Assembly (NCBI RefSeq): GCF_000194985.1
Contig: NZ_GL878519.1
Span: forward strand, 1,140,282-1,204,281
From: Dialister micraerophilus DSM 19965
GTDB lineage: Bacteria > Bacillota > Negativicutes > Veillonellales > Dialisteraceae
Reading direction: 5' to 3'
DNA: 64,000 bases
Under the pieces are notes generated by a model. The model saw only the letters and a program-made list of their open reading frames with translations, was not told where the DNA came from and searched no databases. Position numbers and translations under genes: made by a program. Of the stretch, positions 46,291 through 56,062 are shown in pieces. Each line of letters begins with the position of its first letter. Position 1 is the stretch's first letter.

Positions 46291-47482
46291 ATATGATCCT
46301 ATTGAAGATATTATAGAAGATATAAAAAACGGAAAAATTGTAATTATGAAAGATGCAAGTTCGCGTGAAAATGAAGGTGATTATATTTGTGCAGCCGAAT
46401 TTGCAACACCTGAAAATGTTGCACGAATGGCTATCGAAGCAAGAGGCGTAATTTGCATGCCTATGGATGAAAAAATTGTAGATAAACTTAGATTAAGGCC
46501 GATGGTTGCAAAGAATACCGATAATCATCAAACGGCATTTCTTGAATCTATAGATCATGTTGATTCCGGAACAGGTGTATCTGCATATGCAAGATCATTG
46601 ACAACACTTGAAGCGATAAAAGATGATGTAGACCCTTTAAAATTTAGAAAGCCGGGACATTTATTTCCTTTAAAAGCAAGGGAATGGGGTGTATTAGAAA
46701 GAGCCGGACATACTGAAGCAACCGTTGATTTGGCAAAACTTGCAGGACTTAAACCTGCCGGACTATGTTGCGAAATAATGAGTGATAAAGGTATGATGTC
46801 AAGTGAAAAAGAATTATTTGAATTAGCAAAAGAAAAAAATTTAAAAATAGGGAATATTCAGGATTTAATAGAATATCGGAAAAAGCATGAAAAAATAATT
46901 GAACGTGTTACAGAAGCTGAAATGCCTACAAAATATGGAGAATTCAGAATATATGGGTATATTAATAAATTGAACAATGAGCACCATGTAGCACTTGTTA
47001 TGGGAGATGTTTCAAAAGAAAAAGAAGTATTGTGTCGAATTCATTCGGAGTGTTTGACAGGAGATTGCTTCGGTTCATTACGATGTGATTGTGGAGAACA
47101 ATTTGCAGCTGCGATGAAACAAATTGCAAAAACAAAATGCGGAATTATGGTTTATTTAAGACAAGAAGGAAGAGGAATAGGTCTTATAAATAAAATAAAA
47201 GCATATAATCTGCAAGATCAGGGATATGACACTGTAGAAGCAAATTTAAAATTGGGATTTGCTGCAGATTTAAGAGAATATATGGTAGGAGCGCAAATTT
47301 TAAAGGATTTGAATGCAACACGAATTAAACTGTTGACAAATAATCCACATAAAATTCATGATGTAAGCGGGTATGGTATTGAAATAGTTGAACGTGTTCC
47401 GATAGAAATGAAACCTACACATGAAGACGAATTTTATTTGAAAACAAAACAAGAAAAAATGGGTCATATGTTAAAAATTTAA
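46280..47482 (+). CDS. ribBA: Bifunctional 3,4-dihydroxy-2-butanone-4-phosphate synthase / GTP cyclohydrolase II
   Basis: A 400-residue fusion that starts both precursor branches of riboflavin synthesis. The N-terminal half has SRENEGD and HTEATVDLA of DHBP synthase; the C-terminal half has the zinc set [17 protein letters not shown] and [11 protein letters not shown] of GTP cyclohydrolase II. It is between ribE and ribH, the classic order. Confidence 0.97.
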   Translation: MGYKYDPIEDIIEDIKNGKIVIMKDASSRENEGDYICAAEFATPENVARMAIEARGVICMPMDEKIVDKLRLRPMVAKNTDNHQTAFLESIDHVDSGTGVSAYARSLTTLEAIKDDVDPLKFRKPGHLFPLKAREWGVLERAGHTEATVDLAKLAGLKPAGLCCEIMSDKGMMSSEKELFELAKEKNLKIGNIQDLIEYRKKHEKIIERVTEAEMPTKYGEFRIYGYINKLNNEHHVALVMGDVSKEKEVLCRIHSECLTGDCFGSLRCDCGEQFAAAMKQIAKTKCGIMVYLRQEGRGIGLINKIKAYNLQDQGYDTVEANLKLGFAADLREYMVGAQILKDLNATRIKLLTNNPHKIHDVSGYGIEIVERVPIEMKPTHEDEFYLKTKQEKMGHMLKI

Positions 47483-47502
47483 TTTAATAAAGGAGTATTG
47501 AA

Positions 47503-47964
47503 ATGAATATTAAAATAGGTATGCTTAATGAAAGTGATGTAAAAATAGGTATTATAGCATCAAGATTTAATGAAGTAGTAGTATCTAAGTTGATAGACGG
47601 TGCAGCAGATGCTTTGGATCGTCACGGAGTAGATATGGAAAGTGTCGATCTCGTATGGGTGCCCGGAGCATTTGAAATTCCTGTTACAGCAAAAAAAATG
47701 GCTGAAAGCAATAAATATGATGCAATAATTTGTTTAGGTGCCGTAGTCAGAGGAGAAACGGATCATTATGAACATGTAGCAACAGAAGTTACTAAAGGTA
47801 TAGCCTCCGTATCATTAAACACAGGAATGCCTGTACTTTATGGAATTTTGACCACTGATACTGTTGAACAAGCTATAAACAGAGCCGGAATGAAATCCGG
47901 AAATAAGGGATTTGAGTGTGCTGTAGATGCACTTGAAATGATAAATTTATTTAAAAATTTATGA
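47503..47964 (+). CDS. ribH: 6,7-dimethyl-8-ribityllumazine synthase
   Basis: A 153-residue icosahedral or pentameric enzyme that condenses the two riboflavin precursors. Family features are [10 protein letters not shown] near the N terminus, VPGAFEIPV and [14 protein letters not shown] with the catalytic His, and [17 protein letters not shown] precedes ATG at 47503. Last gene of the rib operon. Confidence 0.97.
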   Translation: MNIKIGMLNESDVKIGIIASRFNEVVVSKLIDGAADALDRHGVDMESVDLVWVPGAFEIPVTAKKMAESNKYDAIICLGAVVRGETDHYEHVATEVTKGIASVSLNTGMPVLYGILTTDTVEQAINRAGMKSGNKGFECAVDALEMINLFKNL

Positions 47965-47989
47965 TTGATTTGTCATTCGGAGAATACTT

Positions 47990-48595
47990 ATGGGAAATAA
48001 AAAAGAAAAATTTTATGAACAACTTTGTGAAATTACAGCAAGTTGTGAAAATGAAATAAATTTGCTACAAAAAGTCTTTGAAGGTAATTTAAATGTTTTT
48101 GATGCATTTGCTCCTATAAGTGAGACTAAGCAAAATATAAATATTTTAATGCCTAAAATAAATCGAAGGGCTATTAAAATTTGTAAAATATCCGATGAAG
48201 GATTCTTAGTTTATAGATTGGTAGACAAAATATATACTGCATCAGTGTTGATTGATGAAATATTTTTGCAAATTCAGACATTTCCTCAAGAAGAATGTCC
48301 GAGAAATTTGGAAGTAGTACTAAATTTGATAAGATGTTCTTTTGGAGAATTGGTAAAAATTTTGCAATATACTGAAAATATCGATGATTCGTACATGAAA
48401 GCGGAAGCGAGAATAAGAAAAATTTTCGAATATAAAAAACGTGGAGATGCATGCTATTCAGATTTGTTGAAAAGTTTATATACTATGGAAGATAGAACTT
48501 TGTATGTAATACGATGGAAAGAAATAATTGAAAAATTAAAAAATATTTTGGATGAATGTATTGAATCCGCAATAATTTTAAGAACTTTATTGTAA
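47990..48595 (+). CDS. Putative DUF47/PhoU-like protein
   Basis: A 201-residue, entirely alpha-helical protein. The C-terminal part (KRGDACYSDLLKSLYT ... IRWKEIIEKLKNILDECIESAIIL) resembles the DUF47 family of PhoU-like phosphate transport regulators, which have paired EKxxD metal-site helices, but the match is partial. Such proteins usually sit by a Pit phosphate transporter; here the neighbours are ribH and folP, and no transporter gene is adjacent. ATG at 47990 with CGGAGAA upstream, 25 bases after ribH. Function uncertain. Confidence 0.6.
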   Translation: MGNKKEKFYEQLCEITASCENEINLLQKVFEGNLNVFDAFAPISETKQNINILMPKINRRAIKICKISDEGFLVYRLVDKIYTASVLIDEIFLQIQTFPQEECPRNLEVVLNLIRCSFGELVKILQYTENIDDSYMKAEARIRKIFEYKKRGDACYSDLLKSLYTMEDRTLYVIRWKEIIEKLKNILDECIESAIILRTLL

Positions 48596-48597
48596 TT

Positions 48598-48625
48598 AAA
48601 ACCATCCTTTCGGGAGGATGGTTTT
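48598..48625 (+). terminator. Terminator after the DUF47-like gene
   Basis: AAAACCATCC (48598-48607) pairs with GGATGGTTTT (48616-48625). A further copy of AGGATGGTTTTAA follows at about 48643-48655. Confidence 0.87.
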
Positions 48626-48726
48626 AAAATATTGTTTCCGGCAGGATGGTTTTAATTCTTTATCTATTTATAATCGATAACAATTTTATCTAAGTTAAAA
48701 TATTTATAATAAATTGAGAGGTAACT

Positions 48727-49569
48727 ATGAATTTCAAAAAACGTTTATTTTCATGGGATGACGGCAAAACATTAGAGTTGGGTGATGAACCTTCCATTAT
48801 GGGTATTTTAAATATAACTCCCGATTCTTTTTCTGACGGCGGGAAATGGAATTCAATTGAAGCTGCTGTGAAACATGGGAAAGAAATGGTTTTACAAGGA
48901 GCAGATATAATAGATGTAGGTGCGGAATCGACAAGACCCGGACATACAGTTTTAACCTATGAAGAAGAAATAGAAAGATTGAAAAAAATTCTTCCTTCTT
49001 TGATAACAGAGCTGACAGTCCCGATTTCGGTAGATACGTATCATTGGCAAACTGCTAAATATGTAATTGAAGCCGGTGCTCATATAGTAAATGATATATG
49101 GGGATTGCAATATGATAATGGAGAAATGGCAGATGTCGTTGCAGATAAAAATGTACCCGTGATTATAATGCATAATCAAAAAGATGATATTTACAATGGG
49201 GATATTATTGATTGTTTAAAATCATTTTTTGATAAATCATTAGAAATTGCAGCTAAACATAAAATTGATGAAGAACAAATTATTTTGGATCCAGGTATAG
49301 GTTTCAATAAGAATTCAGAAGAAAATTTAGAAATTTTAAAAAGACTTGATGAACTCACATGTGAATATAAATATCCATGGCTTTTAGGTGTTAGTCGCAA
49401 ACGATTTATAGGAACCGTGCTCGATTTACCTGTAAATGAAAGAGATGAAGGAACAGGTGCTGTAAGTATTTGGGGAATAACGAAAAAATGTACTATAATG
49501 AGGGTGCATAATGTAGCTTTAAATGCAAGATTGATAAAAATGTGGAATGCTTTGTCGACGAAGGTGTAA
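48727..49569 (+). CDS. folP: Dihydropteroate synthase
   Basis: Joins pterin pyrophosphate to p-aminobenzoate; target of sulfonamides. The 280-residue TIM barrel shows GILNITPDSFSDGG, GAESTRPGH and LLGVSRKRFIG. GAGAGGTAACT precedes the ATG. It is followed after one base by folB and then folK, so this is a folate operon; folE is not in the window. Confidence 0.97.
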   Translation: MNFKKRLFSWDDGKTLELGDEPSIMGILNITPDSFSDGGKWNSIEAAVKHGKEMVLQGADIIDVGAESTRPGHTVLTYEEEIERLKKILPSLITELTVPISVDTYHWQTAKYVIEAGAHIVNDIWGLQYDNGEMADVVADKNVPVIIMHNQKDDIYNGDIIDCLKSFFDKSLEIAAKHKIDEEQIILDPGIGFNKNSEENLEILKRLDELTCEYKYPWLLGVSRKRFIGTVLDLPVNERDEGTGAVSIWGITKKCTIMRVHNVALNARLIKMWNALSTKV

Positions 49570-49570
49570 A

Positions 49571-49936
49571 ATGGATGAGATTTTTTTAAAAAATATGTCT
49601 TTCTTCGGGCATCATGGAACAGATAAAGAAGAACGAAGAATAGGACAACGTATATATGTTGATTTAATTATGAAATTGGATTTATCTCAAGCATCTGAAA
49701 CAGATTCATTAGAAAAAACTGTTAATTATGCAGAGGTCTTTAAAAGAGTGGAAAGAATTGTGGAAGAGGATTCTTGCAAACTGCTGGAAAGACTTGCGGG
49801 GAAAATAAATGAAGAGATATTAAATAATTACTCCGATGTTAAAGCAGTAACAACATCCGTACATAAACCCGGAGCACCGATTCAAGGAATATTGGATGAC
49901 ATAGTTATTACCATACAAAAGAAGCGTGAGATATGA
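49571..49936 (+). CDS. folB: Dihydroneopterin aldolase
   Basis: A 121-residue enzyme that makes hydroxymethyl-dihydropterin. It starts MDEIFLKNMSFFGHHGTDKEER, with the GHHGxxxxEr motif, followed by YAEVFKRVERIVEE and a KPGAPIQG end. ATG at 49571 follows the folP stop by one base; an in-frame start at 49547 would lie inside folP. It overlaps folK by four bases. Confidence 0.95.
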   Translation: MDEIFLKNMSFFGHHGTDKEERRIGQRIYVDLIMKLDLSQASETDSLEKTVNYAEVFKRVERIVEEDSCKLLERLAGKINEEILNNYSDVKAVTTSVHKPGAPIQGILDDIVITIQKKREI

Positions 49937-50415
49937 AGTACTATATAGCATTGGGATCCAATCAAGGTGCAAGTGAAGAAATATTTAAATGCGCATGTAA
50001 AAGTTTGGAATGTAAAGGTTGTAAAATTATTTCGAAATCTGCACTTTATAAAACAAAACCATGGGGTAAAACAGATCAACCTGTATTTCTAAATTCTGTA
50101 ATAGAAATTAATTTTGATAAAGGACCGGATTTATTGTTGAAATATTTGCTTTCGGTCGAAAAAGAATTTGGAAGAAAAAGAATTGTACATTGGGGACCTC
50201 GGACATTGGATTTAGATATTATTTATGCTGATGATGTATATGTAAATACGAAAACATTAAAAATACCGCATCCGTTTTTCTGGGATAGAGCTTTTGTTTT
50301 GATTCCGCTATGTGATATACGACCTGAATTTAAATTTAAAAATCAAACTATAAAAAATAGAATAGAAGAGCTTAACGGTTATGAAGATGTAATCAAATAT
50401 AAATTGCAGTGGTAA
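49933..50415 (+). CDS. folK: Hydroxymethyl-dihydropteridine pyrophosphokinase
   Basis: A 160-residue kinase that makes the pterin pyrophosphate used by FolP. It begins YIALGSNQGASEE and has the signature RKRIVHWGPRTLDLDIIYAD. It starts in an ATGA overlap with folB and ends in the mfd leader. Confidence 0.96.
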   Translation: MKYYIALGSNQGASEEIFKCACKSLECKGCKIISKSALYKTKPWGKTDQPVFLNSVIEINFDKGPDLLLKYLLSVEKEFGRKRIVHWGPRTLDLDIIYADDVYVNTKTLKIPHPFFWDRAFVLIPLCDIRPEFKFKNQTIKNRIEELNGYEDVIKYKLQW

Positions 50416-50426
50416 AGGTGAATTTT

Positions 50427-53400
50427 ATGAATGATAAGACGGAATATGCCAATGTAGTAACTCTTCCATCAAAAAACATTTTAGGAAAAATAAAAAAAGA
50501 TGATTATGAAGTAAATTTATATGCAGGTAAAGAGATTATTGATTTTTTAAATAATAAATCTTACATAAAAAATGATTTAAATAAATACAACGCCGGTAAA
50601 ATAAATATGATATCCGGCGCTTTTGGAGCGCAAAAAGCATATCTTACCTCAATTTTAAAAAATAATAATTCTACATTGATTATTGTTCCTGAACAGAAAG
50701 ATATATTCTTATGGAATCAAGATATTAAGTTTTTTATGCCGGAAAAACAAGTTTTATTTTTCCCGATTATGGATAAGGTAAATTTTGAAGTTACATATAG
50801 CAGTACGGAAAGATTAAGGGACAGAGTACAATCTTTAGCGGCATTATACGATAATAAAGATGTAGTTGTGATAGCATCAATAGTAGAGGTAATGCAAAAA
50901 ATACCGTCTAAAATAAATGTAATTCAAAAGACATGGACAATTTCTCTTCAAGATGAAATTGTTCGTGGAAGAATATTAAACAAATTAGTTGATTTGGGAT
51001 ATGAACGTGTAGATCAAGTTGAGAGAGTAGGGCATTTTTCTATAAGAGGAGATATACTTGATATATTTTCAATAAATGAGGAAAATCCGATAAGAATTGA
51101 ATTTTTTGGAGATGTTGTAGATAATATAAGGTATTTTAATAAAGATACTCAAAGATCTGTAAGCGGTTTAAATAAAGCTACTATATTTCCTGTAACTATA
51201 GGAATGGAAATTGATGATTGTATATTTTCATATTTAAATAACAGTCATTTGATTTTTGATGAACCGTCAAGATGTAAAGAACAGTTAAAGAAATATTTTA
51301 AAGAGGAAAAAGAGAACAAAGAAAAAGCATTTGACTGGAATTACGTAATCAATATTTTAAACAAAAAAGAAAATATAGGAAAATGTACATTCTTTTCACT
51401 TTTAAAACAAAAAATTGAAGGAATAGAAATACAATCATCTTTTAATTGGGACGGTCAGACCGTTACGAATTATCAAAGACAAATTCAGATTTTTATAGAA
51501 GATTTAAGAAAATTGCTTGAAAGAAAATGGAGTGTTATTGTTTTAGCTCCAAGTATTTCAATTTATAAAGAATTACAAAATTTATTTTCCGATTTCGGAA
51601 TAAATATATCAAAAGAAATAAAAAACGGTGAAGTATACCTTACAAACGGAACAATATCAGGAGGTTTTGAAGTACCTTCTTCATCTTTTGTTGTATTTTC
51701 TGCGGGAGATATTTTCGGTAAACATAAGAAAAAACGTTTTGCTAAATTTTCTCAAGGAAAACAAGTACGATACTTTTCAGATTTGAAAGTCGGGGATTAT
51801 GTAGTTCAGAGATCTCATGGAATAGGAAAATATATAGGGGTCAATACTATAGAAATTGACGGTATTCATCGTGACTATGTAACAATACAGTATGCAGGTG
51901 ATGATAAATTATATTTACCTATGGAAAAAATACGAACGCTTGAAAAATACATAGGTCCGGAAGGAAAAGTTCCTGCTTTAAATAAAATGGGCGGTATTCA
52001 ATGGGAACGAATTCGAAATAAAGCAAAAAAATCCATAAAAGAATTGGCGGAAAAATTATTAAAAGTATATGCAGAGCGTCAATTAGCAAAAGGGATTTCT
52101 TTTTTACCTGACAGCAGTGAGCAAATTGAATTTGAAGATGCTTTCGAATATGTAGAAACCCCCGATCAATTATCTGCAACGGAAAAAATAAAAAAATCTA
52201 TGGAATCTTCCACACCTATGGACATGCTTTTGTGTGGAGATGTAGGGTTCGGTAAAACTGAAGTTGCAATGCGTGCCGTATTTAAATGTGTAATGAGCGG
52301 ATATCAATCTATAGTACTTTGCCCTACAACGGTTTTGGCAAGTCAACATTTTAAAACTTTTTCAGAAAGAATGAATAAATTCGGAGTTAATGTTCAACTT
52401 TTAAATCGTTTTGTAAAAACAAGTGAAAAAAATAAGATATTATCTGGTTTGAAATCAGGGCAAATAGATGTTTTGATAGGCACTCACAGTGTTTTATCAA
52501 AGTCTATAAATTGCAGAAGGTTAGGACTTTTGGTTGTAGATGAAGAGCAACGTTTCGGAGTATTTCAAAAAGAAAAATGGAAGTCATTGACAAGCGGAAT
52601 TGATATACTTACTTTATCTGCAACACCTATACCGAGAACTTTACATATGAGTTTATCCGGAGTACGTGATATGGCTGCAATTACGCAAGCACCTCAGAAC
52701 AGGCATGCAGTACAAACATATGTAATTGAATACAATGAAGATATTGTTAAAGAAGCGGTTTTAAGAGAAAAAGAAAGAAACGGTCAAGTTTATTTTGTTT
52801 ATAATCGTATCGAAAGTATAGATATGATGAAAGACAGGCTTGAAAAAATATTTAAGGGAAAAGTACGTATAGGTGTAGCTTATGGAAGAATGAAAGGCAG
52901 TGAACTTGAAAAAGTCATGTTTGATTTTTATCAAGATAAATATGACGTATTATTATGTACTACACTTATAGAAAATGGATTAGACCAACCTAATGCAAAT
53001 ACCATTATTATTTATGATGCCGATTTTATGGGATTATCTCAGCTTTATCAAATGAAAGGTAGAGTCGGAAGATCCGATAAAATTGCTAAAGCATACTTTT
53101 TTTATAGAAAAGATAAAGTTCTTTCGGAAGTTGCCGAAAAGCGTTTAAATACAATTCGTGAGTTTACGGAACTAGGTAGCGGATTTAAAATTGCAATGAG
53201 AGATTTGGAAATAAGAGGTGCAGGAAATCTTTTAGGTTCAGAACAACATGGAAATATTTACAATATAGGGTTTTCTACATATTGTAATATGTTGGAAGAA
53301 GAAGTATCTAAACTTCGCGCAAAAATATATAAAACTCCAATACCTAAAAAAATTCATCACGCAATGATTGAATTCAGGCAAGAAGCGTATTTGGATAAAA

Positions 53401-53807
53401 ATTATATAGATAATGATAACAGTAAAATGGAAATTTATTATAGACTGTCGTCCGTTACATCTATAGAAGAATTAAATGATTTCATTGATGAAGTAATTGA
53501 TAGATACGGTACTCCTACAGAGCCTGTGAAGCGATTATTTAAAATTGCAGAAATGCGTATTAAAGCAAGTGAACTGGGGATCGGTTCGATAATGGATGAA
53601 GGTAAGACTGTATTGATTACATGGGCAGCAGAAGAGTGTCTGAAAAAAATAAATTGGATGAATCTTCCAAAAGAAATCCTTATGAAAATACATATTTTGC
53701 CAGGTTCTCCTGCTCGTGTTAGAATTAATAAAGCTGCTATTCAAGAAAATATAACGGATTGGATATCAGAATTTATTGATAAAATATTGAAAGAAATTCA
53801 TAGGTGA
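50427..53807 (+). CDS. mfd: Transcription-repair coupling factor
   Basis: An SF2 translocase that removes stalled RNA polymerase and recruits UvrA. The 1126-residue protein has UvrB-like domains 1-3, an RNA-polymerase interaction domain of the CarD/RID type (DLKVGDYVVQRSHGIGKYIG near 450), helicase domains with CGDVGFGKTEVAMRAVF and VVDEEQRFGV (DEEQ box), LSATPIPRTL and a C-terminal D7 domain. ATG at 50427 with AAAGGTG 6 bases before it is preferred to GTG at 50409, which overlaps folK. Confidence 0.95.
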   Translation: MNDKTEYANVVTLPSKNILGKIKKDDYEVNLYAGKEIIDFLNNKSYIKNDLNKYNAGKINMISGAFGAQKAYLTSILKNNNSTLIIVPEQKDIFLWNQDIKFFMPEKQVLFFPIMDKVNFEVTYSSTERLRDRVQSLAALYDNKDVVVIASIVEVMQKIPSKINVIQKTWTISLQDEIVRGRILNKLVDLGYERVDQVERVGHFSIRGDILDIFSINEENPIRIEFFGDVVDNIRYFNKDTQRSVSGLNKATIFPVTIGMEIDDCIFSYLNNSHLIFDEPSRCKEQLKKYFKEEKENKEKAFDWNYVINILNKKENIGKCTFFSLLKQKIEGIEIQSSFNWDGQTVTNYQRQIQIFIEDLRKLLERKWSVIVLAPSISIYKELQNLFSDFGINISKEIKNGEVYLTNGTISGGFEVPSSSFVVFSAGDIFGKHKKKRFAKFSQGKQVRYFSDLKVGDYVVQRSHGIGKYIGVNTIEIDGIHRDYVTIQYAGDDKLYLPMEKIRTLEKYIGPEGKVPALNKMGGIQWERIRNKAKKSIKELAEKLLKVYAERQLAKGISFLPDSSEQIEFEDAFEYVETPDQLSATEKIKKSMESSTPMDMLLCGDVGFGKTEVAMRAVFKCVMSGYQSIVLCPTTVLASQHFKTFSERMNKFGVNVQLLNRFVKTSEKNKILSGLKSGQIDVLIGTHSVLSKSINCRRLGLLVVDEEQRFGVFQKEKWKSLTSGIDILTLSATPIPRTLHMSLSGVRDMAAITQAPQNRHAVQTYVIEYNEDIVKEAVLREKERNGQVYFVYNRIESIDMMKDRLEKIFKGKVRIGVAYGRMKGSELEKVMFDFYQDKYDVLLCTTLIENGLDQPNANTIIIYDADFMGLSQLYQMKGRVGRSDKIAKAYFFYRKDKVLSEVAEKRLNTIREFTELGSGFKIAMRDLEIRGAGNLLGSEQHGNIYNIGFSTYCNMLEEEVSKLRAKIYKTPIPKKIHHAMIEFRQEAYLDKNYIDNDNSKMEIYYRLSSVTSIEELNDFIDEVIDRYGTPTEPVKRLFKIAEMRIKASELGIGSIMDEGKTVLITWAAEECLKKINWMNLPKEILMKIHILPGSPARVRINKAAIQENITDWISEFIDKILKEIHR

Positions 53808-53811
53808 AAAA

Positions 53812-55413
53812 GTGCGTAAAAATACTTTTATACAAGGTGCTATGGTTTTAGCCGTGGCAGGTATTATTGTAAAATTTATAGGTGCATTCAGTCGTATATA
53901 CTTATCAAGATTGCTCGGCGGTGAAGGTATAGGATTATACCAAATGGCATATCCTATTTATTTGCTGTGTTTATCTGTATCTTCTGCAGGATTACCTGTT
54001 GCGATTTCAATTATGGTTGCGGAAAGAAATGCCATACATGATTATCTTGGTGGTCAAAAAGTTTTCCGTATATCAATGATATCGTTGGCGGCCACCGGAT
54101 TGTTTTTCAGTGTTCTTTTATTTTTCGGCGCACAATGGTTGGTTGATTCCGGTATGGTTCGTGACGAAAGAGCTTACTGGTCACTTTTAGCTTTATCTCC
54201 GGCTATTTTTTGTGCAACTATGCTTGCAACATTGAGAGGTTATTTCCAGGGATTGCAATTAATGACACCTACTGCAGTGTCGCAGATTATAGAACAAGTA
54301 GTCAGAGTAGCGGCCATGATTATTTTTGCAATTATATTATTACCTTATGGATTGGAATTCGGTGCTGCAGGAGCAACACTTGGTGCGGCTCCCGGTGCCT
54401 TCATGGGAATAATGGTTTTGATTGCATTTTTCTATACTACACGCAATTGGCGAAATGAATTGGCACATGAACAAGATTTAAGTATAAAACCTCAAGGAAG
54501 TTTTGAAATTATAAAAAGACTTTTAGTTTTGGCAATACCTGTATCATTAGCAAATATTATGCTTCCTATAGTTTCAAATATAGATTTATTTATAGTTCCG
54601 CAGAGATTGGAAGTAGCAGGATACAATGTCGAACAAGCAACAACATTGTTCGGATATTTGACCGGTATGGCAACATCACTAGTGAATATGCCTACCATTG
54701 TAACAGCATCACTTGCTGCAAGCCTTGTTCCTGTAATTTCTGAAGCTATAGCACAAAAAAAAGAAGAAGTTATTATCTCAAGAACCGATACCGCAATTCG
54801 TTTATCAAATCTTGTTACAATTCCTTCTTTTATAGGAATGTGTGTAATTGCAACTCCTATTTCGACGATGCTTTATGCTATTCCGGATGCCGGACCATCC
54901 ATAGCAGTAATGAGTTTTGGTATATTTCTTTTAGGAATTCAACAAGTAACAACAGGTGTACTACAAGGTATGGGCAAAACTTCAATACCTTTTATAAACA
55001 TGGTTATAAGTGCTACCGTGAAAGTTGTTTTATCGTGGAATTTAACCGCGATACCTTGTTTCGGAGTACTTGGAGCTGCATGGGCAACAAATGCAGACTT
55101 TGGTGTTGCAGCTGTTTTAAATCTTATATTTTTGTATAAATACAGAAAATATATGATGGATTGGATTCATACAATAAAAATATTTATTTCAGCTTTCATT
55201 ATGGGTGCGGCAGTTTATGGAGTTTATAACGGATTGCATAGTATAGTAAAAGGAAATACTATACCGACAGTATTTTCAATAATTGCAGGTATTGTAGTAT
55301 ATGTTGCATCAATTATTTTGATTAAAGCGGTAAAAGAAGATGATGTAGTAAGAATACCGAAAATAGGAAATAAATTAGCGAAAATTATAAGAAAATTAAG
55401 CATTAAGAGCTGA
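53812..55413 (+). CDS. SpoVB/MurJ-type polysaccharide or lipid-II flippase
   Basis: A 533-residue protein with about 12-14 predicted helices of the MOP (MATE-like) exporter superfamily, similar to SpoVB and YabM-type oligosaccharide transporters (GAMVLAVAGIIVKFIGAFSRIYLSRLLGGEGIGLYQMAYPIY is diagnostic). A flippase for peptidoglycan or capsule precursors is expected, but the substrate is not decided. It starts with GTG at 53812, four bases after mfd, so it is coupled to it. No sporulation role is implied, as no other sporulation genes are seen. Confidence 0.88.
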   Translation: MRKNTFIQGAMVLAVAGIIVKFIGAFSRIYLSRLLGGEGIGLYQMAYPIYLLCLSVSSAGLPVAISIMVAERNAIHDYLGGQKVFRISMISLAATGLFFSVLLFFGAQWLVDSGMVRDERAYWSLLALSPAIFCATMLATLRGYFQGLQLMTPTAVSQIIEQVVRVAAMIIFAIILLPYGLEFGAAGATLGAAPGAFMGIMVLIAFFYTTRNWRNELAHEQDLSIKPQGSFEIIKRLLVLAIPVSLANIMLPIVSNIDLFIVPQRLEVAGYNVEQATTLFGYLTGMATSLVNMPTIVTASLAASLVPVISEAIAQKKEEVIISRTDTAIRLSNLVTIPSFIGMCVIATPISTMLYAIPDAGPSIAVMSFGIFLLGIQQVTTGVLQGMGKTSIPFINMVISATVKVVLSWNLTAIPCFGVLGAAWATNADFGVAAVLNLIFLYKYRKYMMDWIHTIKIFISAFIMGAAVYGVYNGLHSIVKGNTIPTVFSIIAGIVVYVASIILIKAVKEDDVVRIPKIGNKLAKIIRKLSIKS

Positions 55414-55470
55414 TTGAAGATTGATATATATAAAAAAATCAGATTTAAAGCATAAAAAATGCAAATATCC

Positions 55471-55499
55471 TTGCCAAGAGATGATATAACGTGTATAAT
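55471..55499 (+). promoter_or_regulatory. Candidate promoter of the HU gene
   Basis: TTGCCA (55471-55476), 17-base spacer, TATAAT (55494-55499), 170 bases upstream of the HU ATG, so a long leader would be transcribed. Confidence 0.65.
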
Positions 55500-55505
55500 T
55501 CAGTA

Positions 55506-55655
55506 GAAAGTCAGTTCCATAGGGCACTGGCGACTGAAAGTGCTTGTATAAGCGATTATATTTGTTAATTTTTATTTTTTATAGTCCGTGTTCTATAAAA
55601 GACAGAAAATGTTATTATATTTTTGTTAAGTGAATATAATCGCATTTAATTCAAG
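55506..55655 (+). ncRNA. Structured leader RNA upstream of the HU gene (unassigned)
   Basis: Three hairpins can be drawn: AGTC-AGT with ACT-GG-C-GACT (about 55510-55535), GCGATTATATT (55552-55562) with AATATAATCGC (55633-55643) closing a long stem, and TATAG with CTATA (55580-55597) inside it. The closing stem ends just before AAGGAGG. No known riboswitch motif was recognised. Regulation of HU is inference. Confidence 0.45.
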
Positions 55656-55669
55656 GAGGATGTTTAAAT

Positions 55670-55948
55670 ATGAATAAAACGGAATTGATTACGGCAGTAG
55701 CACAGAAGGCTGAAATGACAAAGAAAGACGCTGAAAAAGCAGTTAAAGCAGTTATTGATGTTATTTCAGATGCTATGGTAAAAGGAGAAAAGGTTCAGTT
55801 AATCGGATTCGGAACATTTGAAGTTCGTGAACGTAAAGCAAGAGAAGGTCACAATCCTTCAACACAGAAGCCGATTAAGATTCCTGCATCTAAGGCTCCT
55901 GCATTCCGTGTAAGCAAGCAGTTGAAAGAAAAAGTAAATGCAAAATAA
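55670..55948 (+). CDS. hup: HU-type nucleoid DNA-binding protein
   Basis: A 92-residue histone-like DNA-bending protein. It begins MNKTELITAVAQKAEMTKKDAEKAV and has the DNA-binding arm GFGTFEVRERKAREGHNPSTQKPIKIPAS. Length and sequence are standard for bacterial HU. AAGGAGGATG lies before the ATG at 55670. A long structured leader precedes it. Confidence 0.96.
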   Translation: MNKTELITAVAQKAEMTKKDAEKAVKAVIDVISDAMVKGEKVQLIGFGTFEVRERKAREGHNPSTQKPIKIPASKAPAFRVSKQLKEKVNAK

Positions 55949-55962
55949 TGTAATATAGAATT

Positions 55963-55997
55963 AAAGAGCAACATTGCACAGCGCGGTGTTGCTTTTT
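55963..55997 (+). terminator. Terminator after the HU gene
   Basis: AGCAACA (55967-55973) pairs with TGTTGCT (55987-55993), then T. Confidence 0.85.
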
Positions 55998-56062
55998 AAT
56001 TTTATAAAAGATTTTAAATTTCTTTACCTTTGCAGCTCTTTCCTCTATAATTAAAAAAGCTT

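Noticed and set aside
53812-55413. Sporulation gene cluster marked by SpoVB-like protein
   Set aside because: The family is widespread in non-sporulating species and no other sporulation gene lies in the window.
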